This document shows, piece after piece, positions 48,434 through 60,559 of a stretch of 64,000 nucleotides of DNA. Within the stretch, counting starts at the first letter, position 1, and each line of letters begins with the position of its first letter. The stretch is from Fasciolopsis buskii. Lineage: Eukaryota; Platyhelminthes; Trematoda; Plagiorchiida; Fasciolidae. The notes beneath the pieces were generated by a model. That model was not told where the DNA came from. It saw nothing but the letters and a program-made list of their open reading frames with translations, and made no database searches. A program made the position numbers and the translations under genes. Location: assembly GCA_008360955.1 (NCBI GenBank), contig LUCM01009174.1, positions 129,719-193,718 of the forward strand. The letters run 5' to 3'.

Positions 48434-48718
48434 GCTGTAGCACCTCCTCCAGAAACAGAAACGTTTGATTGTGAAATGCACCTTCAAGATTCTAGTTGCA
48501 CTGTGATATCCTTCGAGGTCAACCTTGAAACGTTATACTGTTCGGTCTACCAGGTGTCAGACCGGAAATTCATGCGTCAAAACGACGGTGATTCCTTTTT
48601 TAACGAATTGGGCCGAGCATCAGTAGTCCTTCTCGCCAAGTGGACTTCGCAGTTAAAAGTAAACATCAAACCACTTTATCGTGTCCACGCAATCCCGGAT
48701 AGTTTCTTGACTCTATAA
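48434..48718 (+). CDS. Candidate exon 2 (terminal) of the best coding candidate, function unknown
   Basis: After CCGGCTGAACAG the frame runs 94 codons to TAA at 48716-48718. The product starts AVAPPPETETFDCEMHLQ, continues through a beta-rich, Cys-containing region (SSCTVISFEVNLETLYCSVY), then NELGRASVVLLAKW and ends in DSFLTL. Together with 48145-48307 the two blocks share one frame over about 600 bp with a single intervening stop, unusual for this window. No polyadenylation signal AATAAA was seen close downstream. An unspliced reading would need stop readthrough, which I consider less likely. The family is unknown. Confidence 0.33.
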   Translation, partial: AVAPPPETETFDCEMHLQDSSCTVISFEVNLETLYCSVYQVSDRKFMRQNDGDSFFNELGRASVVLLAKWTSQLKVNIKPLYRVHAIPDSFLTL

Positions 48719-49797
48719 CCTATCATCTTCAAGCGAATGTGAACTTGTCTACCCACTGTTTTTGTTCTACCGCAAAATCTTCCTTTATTTTAAGCAACTG
48801 CTTTGGTTATCAATCATCAGGATTTTTTTACTCAGACGGGAAAAATCGATTTGCTTGCATCACGTTTGTCCATTTGAAATGTTTGGGCAAATCAAATCGA
48901 TAACACTGGTACTTCCGCTTTGTCCAGTTCAATCGAAGGACACATTTAGATGGCTTGATACGTCAGCTCGGATATTATCATCTGAACATAGTTGTATCGT
49001 CTCACGTACACTTAGGGGGTTGATGACGATAAATCGCATCCCGTTAGTAAAGCATTCTACTTATGGACTCCATATTTCATGTTTCAACCTAATGAATCAC
49101 TCTGGATTGGGCGTTCACCAAGCGACTTTTCAGCGAGCACTGGGTTATTCGAATGCCAGTATACATGGTTAGCTGTCATTTGAATACAGTTGAGCATAAA
49201 AGTAGCCGTATTTTGACTTCATACTAGCGCACTGACAAACCACGGCATGTTGTACAGTTCAGTCCGCGTAATCATGAAACTTCCACTACAACTTGGCAAC
49301 AGATAAATTGAAAGAAAACTAGGCAGACGGACTACAGAGGAGGGGCTATATTTCAGATGTTAAAACGCCACTGACTAGAGCAACTGGTCATATGGCCCCA
49401 AAGTTGTCAACCGCTGCCTGGAAGAGTGAGTTAGTCTCGTCCAATCCGACCCGATTAACTTACGCGAGTTACTCGAGACGATCTGTTGGTGCGTATCCAC
49501 ACCAATAAGAAAGTCATAGCGCCCAATTTCAAACAGCTTGTGATGACAGTTCTCGGAAAAGCTTGCCTAAAATTTCCACGTGGTAGTCCTCGATTCGCTT
49601 GCCCAGGTAGCTTTGGTCGAACCACAAACTCAGCACTCGACAACATGGTGCTCACGAGCCGACACGTTGTCGTATCAGTCCAAGAAAGTAGGAGATCACA
49701 CGGCCTCACGGCCACACGGCCAAATGGAGATGGGTGGATGAAATTTTACGCGATTGTCCTCCGATGGGCCCAAGCACCCCTTCCATCCATTTATTTG

Positions 49798-49820
49798 CAC
49801 ACACACACACACGCACACAC
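49798..49820 (+). repeat. CA microsatellite
   Basis: A run of CA dinucleotides with one CG interruption (CACACACACACACGCACACAC). It has no coding meaning, and frames through it give His-Thr on one strand and Val-Cys on the other. Confidence 0.9.
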
Positions 49821-51770
49821 TGTCCAAACTACGATTATTTGTGCATTCGAAACCCACTCGTTGGTCGTCGTATGACATTTCACCATTCAATCGATTCTGA
49901 TGACTGTGGTATCACGTAACCACATGACACGGATTACGTAGCACATTGCTTACAGAACGGTAAACGTTCGAGCGCTGCAGGCATGCCAGTTTAGGCTAGC
50001 AAAAGCGTCAATGGATTTGTACATTGATCATCTTCATCTTCGGATTGGTCGTTGGCTGGGAAAACCCGATAAATCCAAGAGCGATTATTTGCGACTATTT
50101 TTATCATACTTCGAATGTGTACACGATAACAAAAGAACTATGTCTTATCTTGCAACTAATTTGATTTCACGGATTTAGCCACAGCAAAGTTCCATCACAC
50201 CACTAAGCATCCGCGTAGGGCTGGAAAGGCTAGATCGTTTCAGCATGCGTTATTCTCGAGATTGTGCGGCCTACCGTTTCCTTGACGTTTCGACAATCAC
50301 CAGGAGTAAACCATTCTTCGCATTTTTTTTCTCTGGCCTCATTTGCCTGCCTGAGTTGAATGCAATCAAATTCTGATTGATTCAGCCTCTGGCAGTTCAA
50401 AATGAAATTTTCAGAAAGCGCATGGTAAATCGATTAGCCTTAAATTTAAGCCCTAATGTTCGGCCAATGTTTACTCATTCACGCCTATTCTATCGGCAAT
50501 TTCAGGCAGAAATCAAATATATCAAGCCGTAATTTATTCCAACCCCAAGGACGCAACTCTTTACTCATAAAAACGGTGGGGTCACGTTCATCTGTACATC
50601 AAAACATCCATTTGAGCAGGGTGAGGATATAGCACTTTTGGCAGTGCATAAATCATGCCCGAGAAGAAATTTGTCTTTCGAATTTGAAAAACAAATTTGA
50701 GTATTTCATGCAAAATCGTGCCCACTTGAAGACGGTGAATTCTGTCCTGTGAAGCTGCTTGCATCCGGAATAGATAAACTGGAGGGAATGTGAGGTATTT
50801 TTTATGCAGCCCCTGCGGATGCCAGAGTTGCAATGTCAGTTGTGGCTTCGTTTTCATTTTTGTCTTTCTGTCAAAAATGTTGAGATCATCCAAAAAATCA
50901 AAAAAAAATTCAAAATTCGAGTGATGCACAATAACGAGTGGCTTGCCTTTGGCATCCGAAACATTCGTTTTGTATTCGTAAACGTGTGATCGATCAGGAG
51001 TTGAGGGGAGAACGAGTCATGTGAGAGAAACAGCTATGTATATGGAGAAAGAGTATTTGAGCGACTATTTCGACATATCGAACAAAAAGTGTTCAATATC
51101 CCGAGACTATGATACTTGCGAGTATAAAGCTGTCTTGTTTTCTGATATTACAACTAGGAAATGATAAGCAATAACCTTGGTTGGGAAGAATTTACAACTC
51201 ACTACACTGGAAAGAATAGTCTATAATTACGTGAACTAGTTTGCAAATGATACATGAAAGGAGAACAAATAAATTAAAATGACCAGGTTGAATTGTACCC
51301 CGATAAGCAACCGAAAGGTGGAGTGGCCACGTGTGGTTAAATAAATGAAGTTTGTTTTGGATAAAGTTCAAAATCGATCGCTTTACACTTTTGATTTCTG
51401 ATTTCCGATGTTCTACTGGTAAGCGGTTTTGAAACCATGATTTCACGATCATTATTCGACCACTTTCCGAAAATCTGAGTTAAATGTCTTGTTTTGTTCA
51501 ACTGCTTGCTTCCAAAGTTGACACAGTGAAGTTCATTATACTGACATAAGCAGCTTGAAAATATAAGGGTCAGGCTAGATGTGTGTATCACTTATTTTCC
51601 AATCACCAAAATTAATCACACGAAAACGATTCTTCTTGAGATTTGAAGGTCCCTTGTCGTTCCGTTGTTAGAGGAGTAGGCAGTGCTGGCGATAAATACT
51701 TCATGTTCACGTGAAAACGCTTCATTTTGGCTGACTTGATAAAGACAACATAGTGGATTAAAGTAGGAAA

Positions 51771-51850
51771 AGTCATTGACCCGGCCGGAATCGAACCGAC
51801 GGAGAGAATGGCTGAGCGAGGAGACCCCGATCGGAGGGCCTTTGAGGATT
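51771..51850 (-). repeat. Possible tRNA-like SINE head, single copy
   Basis: On the minus strand GTCGGTTCGATTCCGGC forms a T-arm-like hairpin with five pairs and matches the B box. The A box upstream (around TCGCTCAGCCATTC) is poor. It matches neither SINE-A nor SINE-B. It could be a third SINE family or a decayed tRNA pseudogene. Confidence 0.33.
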
Positions 51851-53554
51851 CCAATAACGACCAATGGTCATTGGTAGAATAAACCACAGAGAATGCTTTT
51901 TTCAGCTGTTGTTCTAAAAGCCAAAGCAATTGATGTTTGTCCTCGTTGGGCTGAAACCCACTAGGCTAAATATCAGATTTTAACAACTTTTCGTACTACC
52001 TACTCCGAACAAACTTTCCTTGTATGGAACCACCAATGGAATTTATGGCTTTCCTCAGATTGTCCTAGACAAAAATCCTCATCCAGTTTATCATGCGTCA
52101 CTTTTGCGCGAGCATCGCGTGCACCTTTGTAATTGTTCAATTCGTATCTGATATTTTGTTCATTGCGGGGACGTTTTGCGCTGATTTGCCGTCATGTTAG
52201 CGGGGTTTACAAACTCTGGGGTTAATCCGTTCCGTTTACGTATTGTTTGAACTCTCTCGCCGTACCAACTATTCTCGGTTAGCTGGGCGTGGTAGTCTGG
52301 CGACCAGTAGCCTTTGGTGGATCTGCCAATCGTGTGATCCAGCCAATAACAATTCACACCTAACTGTTGCTAGAAGCAATTCAACCAATGCTCCGTTTTT
52401 TCTACCGGGAATCAGTTGTTCCTTAATGCATCCATCAAACGAGCAAGTTTTACCGCCAGACAATGAGTTCCTACTCTAAAATCAGTATCTACCCCGGAGA
52501 CTCAAAAATTATTAAAGTTACCGGTCCGTTTGGAATTTTCGCTGATTTGTACCAACTAACCTTCCAGTCCGTGTCTTCCAAATGAACCGTGAACAGCAAC
52601 ATTTGACATAGAAAACAAAGGCTTCGGGCAATTAGAAAAATCGATCCATTGTTTATTTCTTAATACTTGAATTTAGTATGCCCACCAAAATTTTCGAGCT
52701 GAGTCACCTTTGACCTTCGTGATCTCGACGAGCCCGACAAAAGTGAGAGCTTCCGGTGCGTTGGGACACAACTTATGTTAGAAAGTCAGTTCACATTTTT
52801 CTTGATCTACACAATGCCTATATTAGTATTGCACATTGGCTACAAGATCCGAAGACTGACGTGGCTCAGTATAATCTGGCGGGGACACGACTGACGGGTG
52901 GTGCCACGCGAAAGGAAGTTCATTCGTACTAAGCCTATTAGGAAATTCACAACTGGATCGTCGAATTTACAAGTGGAAATAGCGGATTGACCGGAAAACT
53001 GCACCGGCCTGACAACGGTACTTTTCTTCTCCCGTGTTAATAATATTAGTCCCCTTCTAGAGAATTTTTCTAAGGTTTCAAAGTAGAATTTTTAATTTTG
53101 GTTCGGTAGATATGATAAATGTCAGAGTGATCTAAATATGTGAGGCATTCGACTTTGACAAGATTCGAACATACGAGTGTATCATACAAGGTGGTCTACA
53201 AGGGAAGGAAAATAGATACCAACCACATTGCGCAATCAATGTGTCCTCACAAGAGTTAATTTTCCGCAGAGTGACGGCCAGGGAAGAGTAAAGTTCCGAA
53301 TCAACTTGACTACGTGTGACTGTTAAATGAAATCTTCAGACGCCCTTCGGCATGTTCTCCTAGTTCAGCTGGTAGATTGCACGTGCTACAAGGAGATAGG
53401 AAACTTACTCCACCTCTGCAGGTAAATATCTATTCTAAATCCCACGTGAAATAAGTCGTGCTCATTGTCCGTTTTACTTGATCTGAAATAGGTTCTTCTG
53501 TGAGAACGAATTTCGATTTCAGTTGACGCAGCTGCAAATGAAGTGAGTTTGTCA

Positions 53555-53624
53555 ACTGCTGTGAACCACGGTCCAGCCCGCTGCATGCTGACGTCGAGAC
53601 GCCAGTGTCAGTAGGTCGAATCCC
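53555..53624 (+). repeat. Possible degenerate tRNA-like head
   Basis: CCACGGTCCAGCCCGCTGCA resembles the SINE-A opening, and GTAGGTCGAATCCCCAGCC resembles a B box at the expected spacing. The body and tail of SINE-A are absent. Confidence 0.28.
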
Positions 53625-56600
53625 CAGCCATCGGTTGGTTCCCTCGGTCGTTTTCCTACTCGGCTAGCCAAATACCTCCTTGGCAGACAAATTGGCATGA
53701 AGTTGTGCTTTTTATCGGTTTTATCCCTTGTTCATTCCGTTAAATTCACTTCCTGAAAGCATGAACCCAAATCCGTATTCGTCATCCAATCAAGCAAACC
53801 TCGGTACGGCTTGACATTATTGCCTTAGTGATAATTCGACGAATCGGTATTTGTGAATGGTCGGCATAGTAGTTAAAAATCCAAATATATTTAGTACAAA
53901 ATCGATGGATACTCGAGCGATATTTGAAGTTATTCATTTTGAGAGAGTCTTTGGTTTCCCAGCAAATGAAGAAAAATTCGATAAACTCGGCAAGCTTGTT
54001 TAAATGCACTCATCGAACAGGAATTCATTTTGACGGACAATCGATTAAGCGAACATAAATTAATAAAATTTTAAATCGGTTAATATGCACGCTTGAATAC
54101 GTATACACTGCTATCGTACTGATTGATTCCTTTTTCTCTGTAGAGCTGAAATCATTGTGAACTTTCGGTGAATAATTCTAACCGCCGAGGCCGAATGTTC
54201 GGATACACGAAAGCCACCCCCGTGCATTGAAAAATAGAACTCCATCCAATCGTCGCATCTGTTTACGTGTTTTCAAAGGGCAAAATTCGCTCGCTTTGTT
54301 ACGAGTTTCTTTTATAACTTTGCTTGACACAAACAAATCTCTCCCCAACTCTCGTTCTGTCAAATGTAACAACCCTTAACCACTGGATTCGATCTCACAA
54401 ATGATCCTTCGCACACTATGCACGGTCTCGTGTTCGAGATTATCCACTTCAACAGTATTTCTGAAAGAAACCGAAAGATATAATCGAAATCCTGTTTTCT
54501 TTTGTCTGAGGATCCACACGGATGCAAACCGAGTGAAACATGTCGTGTTCGATAAACCAGACACGTTCAAGCACCCAAAAATTCAAATGAGTTCTAAACT
54601 ACACGCTCCCCTTGTCTGCTTCAAGTATTGTTTATTCTGACCATATTTGTATGTATTACAAATGCACGGACTGAGTATTCCAATTTCCGTTGGCTAAGTC
54701 GAACACAAGAACACGTTTCAATAAGTAAGGATGGTTCTCCTAGCATCTTTCGAAAGTCTTTGTTTAGTTTGACAAAAAAATTGGGAGCAAGCAATTTGGT
54801 CTTCAGAAAAGTGTTTCTTTTAACGATTTCCAATTTGCAATTGTCTGGACACTTTGTTCACGCTTGAAGCGTAATTGTCATTTTTGCCGTCAAATGAACT
54901 TAGATCAATATATTGCTAAAACATGCTTTCGAAATTAAAAAAAGAATTTCTTTCCGGTACATAACATTACAGGCAGGGATGCATGGTTCTGGGTAGAATG
55001 AGTAAACATATGTCTCTGTCCCCTGTAACAAGTGAATGAGTTCGACAAATACGACATCTTGGCTAAGCGATTCAGGTACAAGTATAAAAATGAACTTACT
55101 CTAAGACTGCTGGATAGTGATTAACCATACATCGGGCATTATTGCCTGCATTTTCTTGCCCAAGGAAACGGCGAATTTTTTGTATGATTACGCTGCTTAG
55201 GTGACCCCGGGGTTCAACAGCCGAAGTGCTATGAAACCAACAGCAATGATAAAAACCATTGTTTGCATACCTTTGGTATTAATCTACTGTCATGAAAGCC
55301 GTTACCGGGTCGATTTGGTGTCCAATGTCAACGAGGTAGGATTGTGCTGTTTGATAGGGCGCCCTTAACAAGCGAGGCCGGAAGGTGGCCAACTATTGAA
55401 TAGTCACGTCCTACGTCCAGTATGGCGTGCACTGTGGATATAGATTCAGGCAGCATATATCTGAACCGTTAGGCCATAAACGTAAGCTTAGTATTCGATA
55501 CGACCCGCACCAGTGTGGTAAGGTTCTTCCTATGGTTTAAGATGAAAGAAGTCCCAGCAGTTTTAAAGACTTATCTCCCGTGTGTTTATGTGGGCGTGTG
55601 GAACCTGGTGTCGATTTAGAGTTGATTGTAAGTTGTTGCGTTATCCAGCACACTGCCTTCTGACGCCAGCAGATAACAAATTAGCCTTGATTTTAAGAAA
55701 CTGACACAAATGCTTACCGCGACAGTCTAAACATGTCCAGTGGAACTGCCACACCGAAGTTTGAATGAAGCTGTTAGACCAAGGGTCGAGTAAGATCAAT
55801 CTGGAGAGTGAAAGGCAATCGTGTACAATCACCACGTCTAGTAGTCAGCATCTTGGCCCTGAGATTTCCGCCTGTATCCTATTTTGCAGCATTCTAATTT
55901 ATAGCGCCCCATTCCAAAATGTCGTACTTTTATATATTCTAAGTATTGCGGACTATTCTCAATCTTACTGGTATTTTTATTAGGTTCCTTTAGGTCACCT
56001 TGCCGACGCTACCGTATTTGCGCATTATTTTTACAGGTGAACATGTTACACTTAACACAATAATATTGCACGTGATAAATAGATCAAGACGGAGACGTTC
56101 AGAGACACAAGCCTACGTGTATTCAGTTGTTTTAGGATGATGTAACGAGAAGGGTAGGTCGGTTCTGCACAGCGCTTGTTCCACTGGTTTTTTCGCACAT
56201 ATCTGCATCGAACTGCAAACCGACGTGATCATGAACCATGAAAAGAATGTGGTAATAGCAAAATAACACATGAGTGCAGAACGATTGTGCTTCCTTTAGC
56301 ACACAACTGCTTATTCTTCCGAATACCAGCTGTAGGTCAGTAAATGTCGTTCGTCAGCCTCGGTTTCAAAGTGGCTAGACCCTTGTCTGGATATCCGGGT
56401 AAAAATGGAACATCAGTGGAATACGTTGCGTTTAAGAGACAAGGGGACAGAGTTGCACCCTTGTTAATCATATGAAGCTGATGATCAAGGTTTCTGTCTA
56501 AATGCCTTTCGACCAGGTTTCACCTGGGATATGACACACCCAAAGACTTCAAAATAGTGACTGGGTGAGAATTTTGCTTCTCACGCAATCCAAATACGAG

Positions 56601-57211
56601 GATTCATAACCAAAGTTAGTGGCAAATTGCATTTTTTAACGTTGTATTCCAGTCTCAGATCAGTGTGAGTTTGAAGGGCGATCACTTGTCGAGCATTTTA
56701 CCACGACCAGTTTTCATTCGTAGCAGTCGATTCATCAGGCGCACGCCGAACTTTGTAACCGATTTGATGGCGACCATATCATTTGCAACTTGCGAATACT
56801 CATAGTATCGGATGGCTTGTTGAACCTCATTTGAAACGGATTAGTTTTGACAAGTCAACGTTATTCGATATAGCGAGACACAATCAATGAGCTGTATACC
56901 AACCACTTAGGTATCGGCAAGCCATTCCCAAGTTTCCTCTGGAAACTATCAAGGAAACCGTCAATCCTCCCTAAAGGATGTCATTTGCAAATCACATTTG
57001 AGATCCTTACCTAACATTGACCAAGATAATGGGCAATTAGCAGTCTCCCTGACATCGCTGTGTTACTGAGTCGTCAACGCTGGACTGCTCGAGCTTCTCT
57101 GTTAAGTGATAATATCTTTAGCTGTTTTCGCCTTTGCTTACTTATATTATTCGTGAGATAACAGAATGCATCATTTTAGGGAACACAATGACGGCCCACA
57201 CAGGGGTAAGT

Positions 57212-57396
57212 TCATCGTTCGTCGGATGATTCGACCCCGCTAATTTCATGTCCAAACTCCACGATCTTATCTGTATGACCAGCACTAATCAAAGAATCAA
57301 TGCGATCATAGTAAACAGTGTTTGAAATAAACATTCGTGCAATGCTAGACGACCCGAATGTTTGTTCAGCGATAAGCAACAAAAATTCCATTTGTT
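57212..57396 (-). CDS. Candidate terminal exon, function unknown
   Basis: On the minus strand a T-rich acceptor (GGAGTATTTTTTTAG) opens a 185-bp segment in frame to a TGA at 57212. The 60 residues begin QMEFLLLIAEQTFGSSSIAR, continue with VYYDRIDSLISAGHTDKIVE and end in the acidic GVESSDER, a composition typical of a protein C terminus. No family is recognised, no partner exon in phase was found upstream within a few kb, and no AATAAA was seen just downstream. It is one of the more convincing single exons. Confidence 0.28.
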
Positions 57397-57514
57397 CTAA
57401 AAAAATACTCCATTGTATTTTGCACATTGCCTTATTATTCCTGGTCAATTATGCCTTATCGCGTTTATGCTTAGTTAGAGAAACAAGGCTGGGTTTACGC
57501 TTTCTTGATTAACG

Positions 57515-59315
57515 TTCTCACCGTCAGTTGTACTATGGTAGTTTATGTCAAAGTCAACTTATGTAACGAGCAGCCCCCCAAATAACTGGTAAACTTGTTT
57601 GCATCCTGGTCAGGCGTGTTGCCCCTTTACACTGTTCGCAATAAGCGATCAAACGGTATCTGATTAGACTATTGTCGACCCTGTGATGGTTGCTCGAATC
57701 TCCGTTGGTCCTTAGGAAATGTGTTTTCTAGCCGTTTCCAAATGAGTGACATGGACAGTGTGCTTCGTAATTCCCCCTAACATCTTCAGTTCCATGAACA
57801 CTCACTTCTCTCTCGTTACGGTTATTATTTTCCGATTTTAGTCAGTCTCATGCTGCTCTGAGAAAAAGTTTATTCTCTACGTAAGTAAGCACAGAAAATA
57901 TCCCGGTTTTCGTCTGTTCTTTGCAAAAAGTAAATTAGCCAGATTTTCGTAGCAGTCTCAAGAATACACGAACGAGCTAGTAGGCGATATGCACTCAGGA
58001 CAGATTGCAACAAGTGTTGATAGACATACCTTTATCAGTCGCTTGATGTTGGATAGATTCAGCTAGTGGTCTACAGGTTTCAATAACAATACGAAACTCA
58101 TATCTGATTCACAGGGCACGGTTTGTAAGCTCAGTGGGGATTATATGATACAGTCAAGACCAGAGTAATCGGTCCCTGTGGTGTGGTTGATCTAATTCAA
58201 TTGGGCAGTCCAAACGTACAGCGCACACAGTCGCCGTCCCACCACATCAGTTTATTCGCCGATGGGTTTCGCGGCACAAACACCAGTGTGTATGCGTGCT
58301 CACTGATTACAATCATTGCCAGTTGCCGGTTCAGTTTGATTCCGTTTTCGTTTGTCAACTTCTGGTCGAGCAACTTTTGAATCCCCGTCTGAAGACTGCT
58401 GGGCCACCTATTATCCCCGGTGCACCTTCCTTCTGGTGTGTGACAGTAAGTCGATGCAAACGTAACCAGCGGTCATGTAGTAGCTTTTCAAAATACCACT
58501 ACTTAATTACTCTCACGCACATCAGCGTGGCAGCAAACTCAGTCCCTAGTATTCTGATTGGATCCACGGCACGAAAGTTGCTTCGGGCTATTTGCTTTTC
58601 AAATACTGGCACCGGGTTTACCGTGTGCCTGGTTGGGTCGAACCAATTCGTGAGTTGACTCTCATTGTTGTGTAACGTTTGATTACTTTGACAGGGTCTA
58701 CTCTCTAGTGACTCAATTCTGCCTGTTAATCGGTACCGTTCCCCCTCACTAAGCCAGGCGAGAACAAACAAGCCCATCTGGAACAAAATCTTGTCTAATT
58801 CACTGAAATGATCGTTTAACGTAAGCTATTTTGCATGCTTATTTGCGCCTTGTGACTGTCACTGTTATATTTGTTTTCATGGTCACGCTCTGATTGGTTC
58901 ATCTCGTCTGCTAAATTTAATGTGATTACGTTCATGTCGTTTGTTGTCGAATCCGGACCCCTCGTCTTGAGTGATCAGCATAACTTAGGATATGTCCCTC
59001 TCAGTTTGCATATTCTCACACTTACATTCCAGTCACGCCATCGTGTCAGCTGACGGCTGGCAATCAATGACTCTGCTTGGTCCGAATTCGTTCTTGTCAT
59101 CTATATTCGCCCGTTCCCTGTCACGATCGGATTGCATTCACGCCTTTGCATTGATTGCGATTCGCATAGCCCGGTGCATCATCGTGCAACCACTAATAAA
59201 TAATGAAAGAACTACGTCACACTCAGGCGCAGTCTAGTATAACACCCATTCATGGCCTTTGCGTGTGTGGCAACAGATACTCCATTATTAAGTGTTTCGT
59301 CATACTTTCTTTGGT
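57515..59315. other. No recognised gene; overlapping frames on both strands
   Basis: From 58.18 to 59.24 kb several plus-strand frames overlap, one of them with a minus-strand frame (58296-58658 plus against 58499-58786 minus). They look weakly protein-like, but there is no recognised domain and no phase-consistent splice chain. Confidence 0.4.
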
Positions 59316-59317
59316 CT

Positions 59318-59464
59318 TTTACTTCATTTATTAGTGAAACAAAAATGTGCGTCAGTTTTCAAGAAGGGGGCCGCGACCATCAAAGGGCTGCCAAGCGGGA
59401 GGATTCGAACCTGCGACCTTCGGGTCCAAACGTCACGTCCTTATCTGCTTGGCCACCGCCGGCC
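59318..59464 (-). repeat. SINE-A copy 8, with internal deletion
   Basis: On the minus strand the head (GGCCGGCGGTGGCCAAGCAG, then CGCAGGTTCGAATCCTCC) joins the body (CGCTTGGCAGCCC) directly, without the usual CACCGCCGGTCAAC segment, so about 20 bases are lost. The rest (GCGGCCCCCTTC, then the CACTAATAAATGAAGTAAAA tail) is normal. It is the first of three minus-strand copies within 900 bases. Confidence 0.82.
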
Positions 59465-59925
59465 AGTTGCTCTAAAGTATATCACTCTGATTTCAGTTTC
59501 CCTTAATGGTTTACAGATTAACTGGTGACAAGTCGCTTCTCAAACTCCCGATTTCCCTTATCCAAAGTGCTAATCAGCTTCAGCCCCGCCTAGCGTTATC
59601 GCTTTGGTTTGACAGCAGCCGTCTTCTCGTTTGTATTGCATTTCAAATCCAAATTAAACTTCGAATCACACATTTTGGGCATGCGTTTCTGCTTCGGAGA
59701 TTTCAGAATGTGCCAGTTTAATCGTTTTATCATTTCTTCCTCAGACTTTCGAAAACCTAGGTCTGCGTTTTGTCAGTTGCATCCTGAATGCTACGTCGTC
59801 AGTGCACTGACTCTGTTACCTTGACTAGTGATGAAAAGTTTTCAATCAAATCGCCATGCCCGACAATCAGAACCCTATGAAAATTGCCAGCTGTTGTCTG
59901 TTAACTTTTTCTTATCTCTTTAATA

Positions 59926-60080
59926 TTTTATCTTTTACGTCTTTTATTAATGAAACAACAATAAATACGAATTTTCAGGAAGAGGGCTGCCAAGTGGGGA
60001 AGTCGACCCGCGGTGGGAGGATTCGAACCTGCGACCTTCACGTCCAGACGCCGCGACCTTATCCTTTTGGCCACTGCCAC
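59926..60080 (-). repeat. SINE-A copy 9, with internal deletion
   Basis: On the minus strand the head (GGCAGTGGCCAAAAGGATAA, then GAAGGTCGCAGGTTCGAATC and CTCCCACCGCGG), the body start (CCCCACTTGGCAGCC) and the tail (CATTAATAAAAGACGTAAAA) are present. The TTGGCCGCGG block between body and tail is deleted. It directly abuts the divergent copy 10. Confidence 0.83.
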
Positions 60081-60114
60081 AAAGTGCATCATGTTCCGGA
60101 CGGATGGCGCGTTC

Positions 60115-60221
60115 AACTGAGAGCTCCCAATTGGGTAAGTAAACCAGTAATTAGGGGATTGAAACCCACGACGCTCAAGCTGAGACTACACGACGTTCAC
60201 AGCTTGACCACTGCTGCTCAG
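60115..60221 (-). repeat. SINE-A-like copy 10, divergent
   Basis: On the minus strand GCAGCAGTGGTCAAGC resembles the family opening, GTGGGTTTCAATCCCC sits at the B-box position, and CCCAATTGGGAGCT resembles the body start CCACTTGGCAGCC. The tail is missing, and copy 9 follows on its 3' side. It is either an older copy into whose tail copy 9 inserted or the front half of a dimer. Confidence 0.55.
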
Positions 60222-60224
60222 TCG

Positions 60225-60395
60225 TGAACTTTAGGCCGCATGCTAAGTTGGTGCAATAGCTTATTCCTGTTCAAGTACAGGTTGTTGGGTATTTCGTTGT
60301 AGCCGGAATCGAATCCGCTCTATCCGAACAAAAACCGCCTGCAAATTCTGTCATCCAACGTGTTCAGTGGCATGACAGAAGTGGTGCATATTGCA
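60225..60395. other. Short interval with an isolated B-box-like site
   Basis: On the minus strand GAGCGGATTCGATTCCGGCT near 60303-60322 resembles a B box with self-complementary flanks. No A box at the right distance is evident. Confidence 0.3.
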
Positions 60396-60398
60396 GGA

Positions 60399-60556
60399 TC
60401 AAATTCGTGCCAAACGTGCAAAGAGGATACAGTTGCCGTAAGGCTTAAACGCACTATTCCAAAGGTTATTCGTCAACCCGCGGTCAACCCATTCGTAGAT
60501 CATGTTCCTATCACGACAGTTTAGATAGTTGGACTGATGCATTTTCCGAAGTTCAG
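60399..60556 (-). CDS. Candidate terminal exon, phase-compatible with 62109-62227
   Basis: On the minus strand a pyrimidine-rich acceptor (TATTTTCCCCTTGGCACTTAG) opens a 158-bp segment that is in frame to TGA at 60399. The 51 residues start ELRKMHQSNYLNCRDRNMIY and continue EWVDRGLTNN, with hydrophilic and aromatic residues mixed as in a folded domain. Its two leading bases would complete the single base left by the candidate exon at 62109-62227. No family is recognised. Phase agreement alone has a one-in-three chance of being accidental. Confidence 0.27.
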
Positions 60557-60559
60557 CTA

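Larger units (their letters stand above)
48720..57205. other. No recognised gene; scattered unassigned frames and a CA repeat
   Basis: Frames at 48762-49172, 49486-49875 and 50588-50929 are the longest and none has a recognised domain. The second runs into the CA microsatellite at 49798-49820, which produces its His-Thr run. From 55.9 to 57.2 kb almost no frame above 60 codons exists. Two tRNA-like stretches are listed separately. Confidence 0.45.

Noticed and set aside
49734..49890. His-Thr-rich and Val-Cys-rich peptides
   Set aside because: Translation of a CA microsatellite.
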